DNA of 64,000 nucleotides, taken from positions 62,001 to 126,000 of the forward strand of contig NW_027476309.1 in the NCBI RefSeq assembly GCF_051020955.1, written 5' to 3'. Below are positions 39,240-50,678 of the stretch, piece after piece (the first letter of the stretch is position 1; the number at the start of each line of letters is the position of its first letter). The stretch is from Megalopta genalis. Lineage: Eukaryota; Arthropoda; Insecta; Hymenoptera; Halictidae. Made by a program: the position numbers and the translations under genes. Under the pieces are notes generated by a model that was not told the DNA's origin, searched no databases, and saw only the letters and a list, made by a program, of their open reading frames with translations.

Positions 39240-41310
39240 GATTTAAACGCAGGCGAAACAAACGAGTTAGCAGCAAATCCATGCGAAACACATGATTCAG
39301 CTTCAAATCAATGCGAAGTAGTAGGCTTAGCTTCAAATCAATGAGAAACGAATGATTTAGTTTCACATACTAGCGAATATAAGTGATATAGTTTCAACTG
39401 CAGGCGAAAAAAACCAAGTTAGCTTCAAATCCAAGCGAAACAAATGATTCAGCTTCAAATCAACGCGAAGTAGAAGGCTTAGCTTCAAATCCATGCGAAA
39501 CAAATGGATTAGATTCGAATACTTGTGATATACATGATTTAGCTTCAACTGCATGCGAAACAAACGAGTTAGCATCAAATCCAAGCGATACACTTTATTT
39601 AGCTTCAAATAAATGCGAAGTAGTAGGCTTAGTTTCAAATCAATGCAAAACAAATGGTTTAGCTTGAAATACTTGCGGTTTAAATGAAATAGCTTCAAAT
39701 GCGGCCGAAACAAACGAGTTAGCTTCAAATCCAAGGGAAACACATGATTTAACTTCAAATCGATGCGAAGTAGAAGGATTAGCTTGAAATCCATGCGACA
39801 CAAATGATTTGGCTTCGAATACTTGTGATATACATGATTTAGCTTCAACTGCATGCGAAACAAACGCGATGGCTTCAAATACATGCGAAACACATGATTC
39901 AGCTTCAAATCAATGCGAAGTAGTAGGCTTAGCTTCAAATCAATGCGAAACATACGGTTTAGCTTCAAATACTTGTGATATACATGATGTAGATTCAACT
40001 GCATGCGAATCAAACGAGTTAGCTTCAAATCCAAGGGAAACACATGATTTCACTTCGAATCAATGCGAAGTAGTAGGCTTAGCTTCAAATCAATGCGAAA
40101 CAAATGGTTTAGCTTCAAATACTTGCGGTTTAAATGAAATAGCTTCAAATGCAGGCGAAACAAACGAGTTAGATTCAAATGCATGCGAAGTACATGATTC
40201 AGCTTCAAATCAATGCGAAGTAGTAGGCTTAGCTTCAAATCAATGCGAAACATATGGCTTGGCTTCAAATACTTCTGTTATACATGATTTAGATTCAACT
40301 GCATGTGAATCAAACGAGTTAGCTTCAAATCCAAGCGGAACACATGATTTAACTTCAAATCAATGCGAAGTAGTAGGCTTACCTTCAAATCCATGCGAAT
40401 CAAATGGTTTAGATTCAAATACTTGTGATATATATGATTTAGCTTCAACTGCATGCCAAACAAACTAGTTACCTTCAAATCCATGCGAAACACATGATTT
40501 ACCTTCAAATCCAAGGGAAACACATGATTTAGCTTCACATCAATGCGAATCAGAAGCCTTATCCTCAAATCCATGCGAAACAAATTGTTTAGCTTCAAAT
40601 ACTTGTGATATACATAATTTAGCTTCAACTGCATGCGAAACAAACGCGTTGGCTTCAAATCCAAGCGATACACTTGATTTAGCTTCAAATCAATGAGAAG
40701 TAGAAGGCATATATTCAAATCCATGCGAAACAAATGGTTTAGCTTCAAATACTTGCGGTTTAAATGAAATAGATTTAAACGCAGGCGAAACAAACGAGTT
40801 AGCAGCAAATCCATGCGAAACACATGATTCAGCTTCAAATCAATGCGAAGTAGTAGGCTTAGCTTCAAATCAATGCGAAACATACGGTTTAGCTTCAAAT
40901 ACTTGTGATATACATGATTTAGCTTCAACTGCATGCCAAACAAACTAGTTACCTTCAAATCCATGCGAAACACATGATTTAGCTTCACATCAATGCGAAG
41001 CAGAAGCCTTATCCTCAAATCCATGCGAAACAAATTGTTTAGCTTCAAATACTTGTGATATACATGATTTAGCTTCAACTGCATGCGAAACAAACGAGTA
41101 GCATCAAATCCAAGCGATAAACTTTATTTAGCTTCAAATAAATGCGAAGTAGAAGGCTTAATTTCAAATCCATGCGAATCAAATGGTTTAGATTCAGATA
41201 CTTGTGATATACATGATTTAGCTTAAACTCCATGCGATTCAAACGAGTTAGCTTCAAATCCATGCGAAACACATGATTTAGAGCCATCTTCATGACAAGT
41301 AGAAGGCTTA
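39240..41310. repeat. Copy 2 of the 2.07-kb block of 23,676-25,746
   Basis: It shares all the rare markers of copy 1, including the one-base deletion at CAAACGAGTAGCATC (near 41,097) and the GAGCCATCTTCATGAC patch at 41,280. After 41,310 the copies part: this one continues TCTTCAAATCAATGCG, copy 1 continues GCTTCAAATCCATGCG. The left limit is gradual, with differences accumulating near 39,180-39,240. Confidence 0.82.
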
Positions 41311-42190
41311 TCTTCAAATCAATGCGAAACAAATGGTTTAGATTCAGATACTTGTGATAAACATGATTTAGCTTCAACTGCATGCGAAACAAACGAGTTA
41401 GTTTCAAATCCAAGCGAAACAAGTAATTCAGCTTCAAATCAATGCGAAGTAGTAGGCTTAGCTTCAAATCCATGCGAAACAAATGATTTAGCTTCAAATA
41501 CTTGCGGTTTAATTGAAATAGCTTCAAATGCGGCCGAAACAAACGAGCTAGCTTCAAATCCAAGGGAAACACATGATTTAATTTCAAATCGATGCGAAGG
41601 AGAAGGATCAATTTGAAATACATGCGACACAATTGATTTAGCATCGAATACTTGTGATATACATGATTTAGATTCAACTACATGCGAAACAAACGAGTTA
41701 GCTTCAAATCCAAGGGAAACACATGATTTAACTTCAAATCGATGCGAAGTAGAAGGATTAGCTTGAAATCCATGCGACACAAATGATTTACCTTCGAATA
41801 GTTGTGATATACATGATTTAGCTTCAACTGCATGCGAAACAAACGCGTTGGCTTCAAATCCATCGATACACTTGATTTAGCTTCAAATCAATGAGAAGTA
41901 GAAGGTTTATATTCAAATCCATGCGAAACAAATGGATTAGCTTCAAATACTTGTGGTTTAAATGAAATAGATTTAAACGCAGCCGAAACAAACGAGTTAG
42001 CAGCAAATCCATGCGAAACACTTGATTCAGCTTCAATTCAATGCGAAGTAGTAGGCTTAGCTTCAAATCAATGAGAAACGAATGATTTAGTTTCACATAC
42101 TTGCGAATATAAGTGATATAGTTTCAACTGCAGGCAAAGAAAACCAAGTTAGCTTCAAATCCAAGTGAAACAAATGATTCAGCTTCAAAT
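41311..42190. repeat. Mosaic segment with a diverged pentamer and a copy of 12.8-13.2 kb
   Basis: From 41,311 to about 41,760 the monomers carry changes not seen elsewhere, for example AAGGAGAAGGATC and AATTTGAAATACATG near 41,600-41,625. From about 41,770 the sequence follows 12,840-13,260 and 27,260-27,680, including the rare two-base-shortened monomer CAAATCCATCGATACAC near 41,865. No gene is visible. The mix suggests a join between two differently derived pieces. Confidence 0.65.
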
Positions 42191-43400
42191 CAACGCGAAG
42201 TAGAAGGCTTAGCTTCAAATCCATGCGAAACAAATGGATTAGATTCGAATACTTGTGATATACATGATTTAGGTTCAACTGCATGCGAAACAAACGCGTT
42301 GGCTTCAAATCCAAGCGATACACTTGATTTAACTTCAAATCGATGCGAAGTAGAAGGATTAGCTTGAAATCCATGCGACACAAATGATTTGGCTTCGAAT
42401 ACTTGTGATATACATGATTTAGCTTCAACTGCATGCGAAACAAACGCGGTGGCTTCAAATCCAAGCGATACACTTGATTTAACTTCAAATCGATGCGAAG
42501 TAGAAGGATTAGCTTGAAATCCATGCGACACAAATGAGTTGGCTTCGAATACTTGTGATATACATGATTTAGCTTCAACTGCATGCGAAACAAACGCGAT
42601 GGCTTCAAATACATGCGAAACACATGATTCAGCTTCAAATCAATGCGAAGTAGTAGGCTTAGCTTCAAATCAATGCGAAACATACGGTTTAGCTTCAAAT
42701 ACTTGTGATATACATGATGTAGATTCAACTGCATGCGAATCAAACGAGTTAGCTTCAAATCCAAGGGAAACACATGATTTCACTTCGAATCAATGCGAAG
42801 TACTAGGCTTAGCTTCAAATCAATGCGAAACAAATGGTTTAGCTTCAAATACTTACGGTTTAAATGAAATAGCTTCAAATGCAGGCGAAACAAACGAGTT
42901 AGATTCAAATGCATGCGAAGTACATGATTCAGCTTCAAATCAATGCGAAGTAGTAGGCTTAGCTTCAAATCAATGCGAAACATATGGCTTGGCTTCAAAT
43001 ACTTCTGTTATACATGATTTAGATTCAACTGCATGTGAATCAAACGAGTTAGCTTCAAATCCAAGCGGAACACATGATTTAACTTCAAATCAATGCGAAG
43101 TAGTAGGCTTACCTTCAAATCCATGCGAATCAAATGGTTTAGATTCAAATACTTGTGATATATATGATTTAGGTTCAACTGCATGCCAAACAAACTAGTT
43201 ACCTTCAAATCCATGCGAAACACATGATTTACCTTCAAATCCAAGGGAAACACATGATTTAGCTTCACATCAATGCGAATCAGAAGCCTTATCCTCAAAT
43301 CCATGCGAAACAAATTGTTTAGCATCAAATACTTGTGATATACATGATTTAGCTTCAACTGCATGCGAAACAAACGCGTTGGCTGCAAATCCAAGCGATA
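42190..43400. repeat. Copy of 20,110-21,320 ending at the subfamily boundary
   Basis: The offset is 22,080 bp to the left partner, and the block also matches 34.4-35.3 kb. Shared markers include GAAGTACTAGG (near 42,800, 20,720 and 34,690) and ACTTACGGTTTAAATG. The match stops close to 43,384, where GGCTGCAAATCC replaces GGCTTCAAATCC, and within one further monomer the sequence has changed to type III. Confidence 0.78.
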
Positions 43401-43409
43401 CACTTGATT

Positions 43410-44040
43410 TAGCTTCAAATCAAAGCTATGTAGAAGGTTTAGCTTCAAATCCATGCGACACAAACGATTTATCTTCAGATACTTGCGATATAAGTGATAT
43501 AGCTTTAAATGCAGACTATTCAAACGAGTTAGCATCAAAATCCACGCGATACACATAATTTAGCTTAAAATCAATTCGAAGTAGAAGGCTTATCTTCAAA
43601 TCTATGCGGAACAAATGATTTAGCTTCAAGTCAATGCGATGTAGAAGGTTTAGCTTCAAATCCATACGAAACAAATGATTTAGCTTCAAACACTTGGGAT
43701 ATAAGTGATATAGCTTCAAATGCAGACGAAACAAACGAATTAGCTTCAAATCCAAGCGAAACACATGATTCAGGTTCAGATACTTGTGATATAAGTGATA
43801 TAGCTTGAAATGCAGAAGAAAGAAACGATTTAGCTTCAAACACTTGGGCAATGAGTGATATAGCTTCGAATGCAGACGAATCAAACGTGTTAGCTTCAAA
43901 ATCCACGCGAAACATATAATTTAGCTTAAAATCAATTCAAAGTAGGAGGCTTATCTTCAAATCTATGCGGAACAAATGATTTAGCTTCAAGTCAATGCGA
44001 TCTAGAAGGTTTAGCTTCAAATCCATGCGAAACAAATGAT
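43410..44040. repeat. Transition run into the type III domain
   Basis: This is the first run where class e consistently reads GATGTAGAAGG-like and class b reads GATACTTGCGATATAAG. It contains two diverged relatives of one stretch: the monomers with AAATCAATTCGAAGTAGAAGG and TATGCGGAACAAATG near 43,570-43,615 recur near 43,930-43,975, about 360 bp (12 monomers) apart. No longer duplication or gene is seen. Confidence 0.7.
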
Positions 44041-46170
44041 ATAGCTTCAAACACTTGAGATATACGTGATATAGCTGCAAATGCAGACGAAACAAACGAG
44101 TTAGCTTCAAATCCATGCAAAACACATGATTTTTCTTGAAATACTTGCGATATAAGTGATGTAGCTTCAAATGCAGACGAAACAAACGAGTTAGCTCCAA
44201 ATCTATGCGATGTAGAAGGTTTAGCTTCAGCTCCAGGCGAAACAAATGATTTAGCATCAGATACTTGCGATGTATCTGATATAGCTTCAAATGCAGGGGA
44301 AACAAACGAGTTAGCATCAAATCTATATGAAACACATGATTCAGCTTCAAATCAATGCGATGTAGAAGGTCTAGATTCAAATCCGAGTGAAACACATGAT
44401 TAAGTTTCAATACAATGCGATGTAGAAGGTTTAGTTTCAAATCCATACGAAACAAAAGGGTTAGCTACAAATGCTTATGTTATACGTTATTTAGATCCAT
44501 CTGCATGCGCAACAACCGAGTTAGTTCAAATCCATGCGAAACACAAGATTTAGTAGCAAATCAATGCGATGTAGAAGGTTTAGCATCAAATCCATGCGAC
44601 ACAAATGACTTAGCATCAGATTCATGCGATATAATTGGTATAGCTTCAAATGCAGGAGAAACAAACGAGTTAACTTCAAATCCATGCAAAACACATGATT
44701 AAGCTTCAAATCAATGCGATGTAGAAGGTTTAGCTTCAAAACCATGACGAACAAATGATTTAGCATCAGATACATGCGATATAAGTGATATAGCATCAAA
44801 TGCAAGGGAAACAAACGAGTTAGCATAAAATCCATGCAAAACACATGATTTAGCTTCAAATCAATGCGATGTAGAAGGTTTATCTTCAAATCCATGCGAA
44901 ACAAATGATTTAGTATCTGATACATGCGGTAAATCTGATATAGCTTCAAATGCAGGGGAAACAAACCAGTTAGCATCAAATCCATGCAAAACACATGATT
45001 TAGCTGCAAATCAATGCGATGTAGAAGTTATAGCTTCAAATCCAAGCGCAGCACATGACTTAGCTGCAAATAAATGCGATGTAGAAGGTTTAGCTTCAAA
45101 TTCATGCGAAACAAATTATTTAGCATAAGATACTTGCGATATAAGTGATATAGCTTCAAAGGCAGAAGAATCAATCGAGTTACCTTCAAAATCCATGAGA
45201 TACATATGATTTAGCTTCAAATCAATGCTATGTAGAAGGTTTAGCATCAAATCCATGCGACACTAATGATTTAGCTTCAGATACTTGCGATATTAGTGAT
45301 ATAGCTTCAAGTGCTGACTAAACAAACGAGTGAGCTACATGTCCAAGCGAAACACATGATTTAGCTTCAAATCAATCCGATGTAGAAGGTTTAGCTTCAA
45401 ATCCATGCGAAACAATTGATTTAGCATCAAACACTTGTGATATAAGAGAAATAGTTTCAAATGCAGACGAATCAATCGAGTTAGCTTCATATCCAATCGC
45501 AAGACATGATTTAGCTTCAAATCGGTGCGATGTAGAATATTTGCTACAAATCCATGCGAAACACATGATTTAGCTGCAAATCAATGCGATGTAGAAGGAT
45601 TATCTTCAGATACTTGCGATATAAGTGATATAGCTTCAAATGCAGGTGAAACGAACGAGTTAGCTCCAAATTCATGGCAAACGAATGATTTAGCTCCAAA
45701 TCAATGCGTAGTAGAAGGCGTAGCTTCAAATCCATGCGGAAAAAATGATTTAGCTTCAAATACTTACGATAAAAGTGATATAGATTCATCTGCAGGCGTA
45801 ACAAACGAGATAGCTTCAAATCCATGCGAAACACATGATTTAGCTGCAAATTAATGTGATGTAGAAGGTTTAGGTTGAAATCTATGCGAAAGAAATGATT
45901 TAGCTTCAGATACTTGCGATATAAGTGATATAGCTTCAACTGTAGACGAAACAACCGAGTTAGCATCAAACTCCACGTGATACACATGATTAAGCTTCAA
46001 ATCATTGCGAAGTAGAAGGAATAGCTTCCAATACATGCTACACAAATGATTTAGCTTCAAATCAATGCGAAGTAGAAGGAATAGCTTCCAATACATGCTA
46101 CACAAATGATTTAGCTTCAAATCAATGCGAAGTAGAAGGTTTAGCTTCAAATCCATACGAAACAAATGAT
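44041..46170. repeat. 2,220-bp HOR, copy 1 (shortened to 2,130 bp)
   Basis: This is the first of three head-to-tail copies. It lacks 90 bp (three monomers) present in copies 2 and 3: after the GATGTAGAAGG near 44,575 it goes directly to AGCATCAAATCC, whereas copy 2 first has three more monomers near 46,710-46,800. Diagnostic features include CACTTGAGATATACGTG, GCTTATGTTATACGTTATTT and the stop-generating TGATTAAG monomers. The right end contains an exact 60-bp tandem duplication at 46,021-46,140. Confidence 0.9.
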
Positions 46171-48390
46171 TTAGCTTCAAACACTTGAGATATACGTGAT
46201 ATAGCTGCAAATGCAGACGAAACAAATGAGTTAGCTTCAAATCCATGCAAAACACATGATTTTTCTTGAAATACTTGCGATATAAGTGATGTAGCTTCAA
46301 ATGCAGACGAAACAAACGAGTTAGCTCCAAATCTATGCGATGTAGAAGGTTTAGCTTCAGCTCCAGGCGAAACAAATGATTTAGCATCAGATACTTGCGA
46401 TGTATCTGATATAGCTTCAAATGCAGGGGAAACAAACGAGTTAGCATCAAATCTATATGAAACACATGATTCAGCTTCAAATCAATGCGATGTAGAAGGT
46501 CTAGATTCAAATCCGAGTGAAACACATGATTAAGTTTCAATACAATGCGATGTAGAAGGTTTAGTTTCAAATCCATACGAAACAAAAGGGTTAGCTACAA
46601 ATGCTTATGTTATACGTTATTTAGATCCATCTGCATGCGCAACAACCGAGTTAGTTCAAATCCATGCGAAACACAAGATTTAGTAGCAAATCAATGCGAT
46701 GTAGAAGGTTTAGCTTCAACTCCATGCGAATCACATGATTTAGCTTCAAATCAATGCGATGTAGAAGGTTTAACTTCAAATCAATGCGATGTAGAAGGTT
46801 TAGCATCAAATCCATGCGACACAAATGACTTAGCATCAGATTCATGCGATATAATTGGTATAGCTTCAAATGCAGGAGAAACAAACGAGTTAACTTCAAA
46901 TCCATGCAAAACACATGATTAAGCTTCAAATCAATGCGATGTAGAAGGTTTAGCTTCAAAACCATGACGAACAAATGATTTAGCATCAGATACATGCGAT
47001 ATAAGTGATATAGCATCAAATGCAAGGGAAACAAACGAGTTAGCATAAAATCCATGCAAAACACATGATTTAGCTTCAAATCAATGCGATGTAGAAGGTT
47101 TATCTTCAAATCCATGCGAAACAAATGATTTAGTATCTGATACATGCGGTAAATCTGATATAGCTTCAAATGCAGGGGAAACAAACCAGTTAGCATCAAA
47201 TCCATGCAAAACACATGATTTAGCTGCAAATCAATGCGATGTAGAAGTTATAGCTTCAAATCCAAGCGCAGCACATGACTTAGCTGCAAATAAATGCGAT
47301 GTAGAAGGTTTAGCTTCAAATTCATGCGAAACAAATTATTTAGCATAAGATACTTGCGATATAAGTGATATAGCTTCAAAGGCAGAAGAATCAATCGAGT
47401 TACCTTCAAAATCCATGAGATACATATGATTTAGCTTCAAATCAATGCTATGTAGAAGGTTTAGCATCAAATCCATGCGACACTAATGATTTAGCTTCAG
47501 ATACTTGCGATATTAGTGATATAGCTTCAAGTGCTGACTAAACAAACGAGTGAGCTACATGTCCAAGCGAAACACATGATTTAGCTTCAAATCAATCCGA
47601 TGTAGAAGGTTTAGCTTCAAATCCATGCGAAACAATTGATTTAGCATCAAACACTTGTGATATAAGAGAAATAGTTTCAAATGCAGACGAATCAATCGAG
47701 TTAGCTTCATATCCAATCGCAAGACATGATTTAGCTTCAAATCGGTGCGATGTAGAATATTTGCTACAAATCCATGCGAAACACATGATTTAGCTGCAAA
47801 TCAATGCGATGTAGAAGGATTATCTTCAGATACTTGCGATATAAGTGATATAGCTTCAAATGCAGGTGAAACGAACGAGTTAGCTCCAAATTCATGGCAA
47901 ACGAATGATTTAGCTCCAAATCAATGCGTAGTAGAAGGCGTAGCTTCAAATCCATGCGGAAAAAATGATTTAGCTTCAAATACTTACGATAAAAGTGATA
48001 TAGATTCATCTGCAGGCGTAACAAACGAGATAGCTTCAAATCCATGCGAAACACATGATTTAGCTGCAAATTAATGTGATGTAGAAGGTTTAGGTTGAAA
48101 TCTATGCGAAAGAAATGATTTAGCTTCAGATACTTGCGATATAAGTGATATAGCTTCAACTGTAGACGAAACAACCGAGTTAGCATCAAACTCCACGTGA
48201 TACACATGATTAAGCTTCAAATCATTGCGAAGTAGAAGGAATAGCTTCCAATACATGCTACACAAATGATTTAGCTTCAAATCAATGCGAAGTAGAAGGA
48301 ATAGCTTCCAATACATGCTACACAAATGATTTAGCTTCAAATCAATGCGAAGTAGAAGGTTTAGCTTCAAATCCATACGAAACAAATGAT
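46171..48390. repeat. 2,220-bp HOR, copy 2
   Basis: A full-length unit of 74 monomers. It is nearly identical to copy 3 over the overlapping 1.75 kb; I noted differences at 47,025/49,245 and 47,175/49,395 (A and G exchanged), GCACATGACT versus GCACATGCCT near 47,278/49,498, and TTAGCTTC versus TAAGCTTC at 47,581/49,801. It ends with the same 60-bp duplication as copy 1, at 48,241-48,360. Confidence 0.92.
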
Positions 48391-50140
48391 TTAGCTTCAA
48401 ACACTTGAGATATACGTGATATAGCTGCAAATGCAGACGAAACAAATGAGTTAGCTTCAAATCCATGCAAAACACATGATTTTTCTTGAAATACTTGCGA
48501 TATAAGTGATGTAGCTTCAAATGCAGACGAAACAAACGAGTTAGCTCCAAATCTATGCGATGTAGAAGGTTTAGCTTCAGCTCCAGGCGAAACAAATGAT
48601 TTAGCATCAGATACTTGCGATGTATCTGATATAGCTTCAAATGCAGGGGAAACAAACGAGTTAGCATCAAATCTATATGAAACACATGATTCAGCTTCAA
48701 ATCAATGCGATGTAGAAGGTCTAGATTCAAATCCGAGTGAAACACATGATTAAGTTTCAATACAATGCGATGTAGAAGGTTTAGTTTCAAATCCATACGA
48801 AACAAAAGGGTTAGCTACAAATGCTTATGTTATACGTTATTTAGATCCATCTGCATGCGCAACAACCGAGTTAGTTCAAATCCATGCGAAACACAAGATT
48901 TAGTAGCAAATCAATGCGATGTAGAAGGTTTAGCTTCAACTCCATGCGAATCACATGATTTAGCTTCAAATCAATGCGATGTAGAAGGTTTAACTTCAAA
49001 TCAATGCGATGTAGAAGGTTTAGCATCAAATCCATGCGACACAAATGACTTAGCATCAGATTCATGCGATATAATTGGTATAGCTTCAAATGCAGGAGAA
49101 ACAAACGAGTTAACTTCAAATCCATGCAAAACACATGATTAAGCTTCAAATCAATGCGATGTAGAAGGTTTAGCTTCAAAACCATGACGAACAAATGATT
49201 TAGCATCAGATACATGCGATATAAGTGATATAGCATCAAATGCAGGGGAAACAAACGAGTTAGCATAAAATCCATGCAAAACACATGATTTAGCTTCAAA
49301 TCAATGCGATGTAGAAGGTTTATCTTCAAATCCATGCGAAACAAATGATTTAGTATCTGATACATGCGGTAAATCTGATATAGCTTCAAATGCAAGGGAA
49401 ACAAACCAGTTAGCATCAAATCCATGCAAAACACATGATTTAGCTGCAAATCAATGCGATGTAGAAGTTATAGCTTCAAATCCAAGCGCAGCACATGCCT
49501 TAGCTGCAAATAAATGCGATGTAGAAGGTTTAGCTTCAAATTCATGCGAAACAAATTATTTAGCATAAGATACTTGCGATATAAGTGATATAGCTTCAAA
49601 GGCAGAAGAATCAATCGAGTTACCTTCAAAATCCATGAGATACATATGATTTAGCTTCAAATCAATGCTATGTAGAAGGTTTAGCATCAAATCCATGCGA
49701 CACTAATGATTTAGCTTCAGATACTTGCGATATTAGTGATATAGCTTCAAGTGCTGACTAAACAAACGAGTGAGCTACATGTCCAAGCGAAACACATGAT
49801 TAAGCTTCAAATCAATCCGATGTAGAAGGTTTAGCTTCAAATCCATGCGAAACAATTGATTTAGCATCAAACACTTGTGATATAAGAGAAATAGTTTCAA
49901 ATGCAGACGAATCAATCGAGTTAGCTTCATATCCAATCGCAAGACATGATTTAGCTTCAAATCGGTGCGATGTAGAATATTTGCTACAAATCCATGCGAA
50001 ACACATGATTTAGCTGCAAATCAATGCGATGTAGAAGGATTATCTTCAGATACTTGCGATATAAGTGATATAGCTTCAAATGCAGGTGAAACGAACGAGT
50101 TAGCTCCAAATTCATGGCAAACGAATGATTTAGCTCCAAA
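48391..50140. repeat. 2,220-bp HOR, copy 3 (partial, about 1,750 bp)
   Basis: It follows copy 2 without a gap and matches at an offset of 2,220 bp until about 50,140. There it continues CAATGCGAAGTAGAAGGC where copy 2 reads CAATGCGTAGTAGAAGGC, and the sequences separate completely within the next monomers. The last 470 bp of the unit are missing. Confidence 0.9.
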
Positions 50141-50678
50141 TCAATGCGAAGTAGAAGGCTTAGCTTCAAATCAATGCGACACAAATGATTTAGATTCAGA
50201 TACTTGCGATATAAGTGATATAGCTTCAAATGCAGATCAAACAAACGAGTTAGCTTCATATCCAAGCGAAACACATGGTTTAGCTTCAAATCAATGCGAT
50301 GTAGAAGGTTTAGCTTCAAATCCATGCGAAACCAATGGTTTAGCTTCAGATACTAGCGATATAAGTGGCACAACTCCAAATGCAGACGAAACAAACCAGT
50401 TAGCTTCAAATCCATGCAAAACACATGATTTAGCTCCAAATCAATGCGATGTAGAAGGTTTAGCTTCTAATCTATGCGAAACACATGATTTAGGTTCAGA
50501 TACTTGCGATATAAGTGATATAGTTTCAAATGCAGGAGATACAAACGAGTTAGCTCCAAATCCAAGCGAATCACATGATTTAGCTGCAAATCAATGCGAT
50601 GTAGAAGGTGCAGCTTCAAATCCATGCGAAACAAATGAGTTAGCTTCAAACAGTTGGGATATAAGTGATATAGCATGA
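49965..50678 (+). other. Longest plus-strand open frame (237 codons), interpreted as a repeat by-product
   Basis: The plus frame reads as decapeptides of the ASNPCETHDL type: acidic, Cys-containing and hydrophilic. It is the longest plus-strand example and lies across the end of the third 2,220-bp copy and the following type III pentamers. Elsewhere this frame is broken by every nonsense change one base away from the consensus: TCA to TGA or TAA (GCTTGAAAT, GCTTAAAAT), TGC to TGA (AATGAGAAG) and TTA to TAA (GATTAAGC). Many other plus open frames begin at TTG. That spectrum argues against constraint on the protein. Confidence 0.12.
50141..50400. repeat. Type III pentamers outside the flanking HOR copies
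   Basis: This run lies between the end of the third 2,220-bp copy and the first 2,819-bp copy. It shows the type III pentamer clearly. Its classes correspond to ASNQCDVEGL, ASNPCETNDL, ASDTCDISDI, ASNAGETNEL (or ASNADETNEL) and ASNPSETHDL. Compared with type II, class e has GATGTAGAAGG instead of GAAGTAGTAGG, class b has GATACTTGCGATATAAGTG instead of AATACTTGTGATATACATG, and class c has GCAGGCG or GCAGACG instead of GCATGCG. The order of the five classes is the same as in type II, so both subfamilies descend from one ancestral pentamer. No gene is visible here. Confidence 0.85.

Larger units (their letters stand above)
2300..43410. repeat. Homogenised type II domain built of interleaved higher-order repeats
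   Basis: About 41 kb of type II pentamers in which nearly every kilobase has at least one near-identical partner elsewhere in the domain. The main relations, from matching diagnostic variants, are offsets of 2,282 bp (6.1-10.6 kb), 6,669 bp (3.4-5.1 kb to 10.0-11.8 kb), 14,418/14,118/13,968 bp (11.3-23.2 kb to 25.7-37.2 kb), 20,699/20,399 bp (16.5-18.8 kb to 37.2-39.2 kb), 15,564 bp (23.7-25.7 kb to 39.2-41.3 kb) and 22,080 bp (20.1-21.3 kb to 42.2-43.4 kb). There is no single simple HOR; the domain is a mosaic of copied blocks. No gene is visible inside it. The high similarity implies recent amplification, or in part an assembly effect. Confidence 0.88.

Noticed and set aside
43480..43505. 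TATA-like or -10-like boxes in GATATAAGTGATATAG
   Set aside because: The motif is part of the type III class-b monomer and recurs at almost every pentamer, so it carries no specific promoter information.
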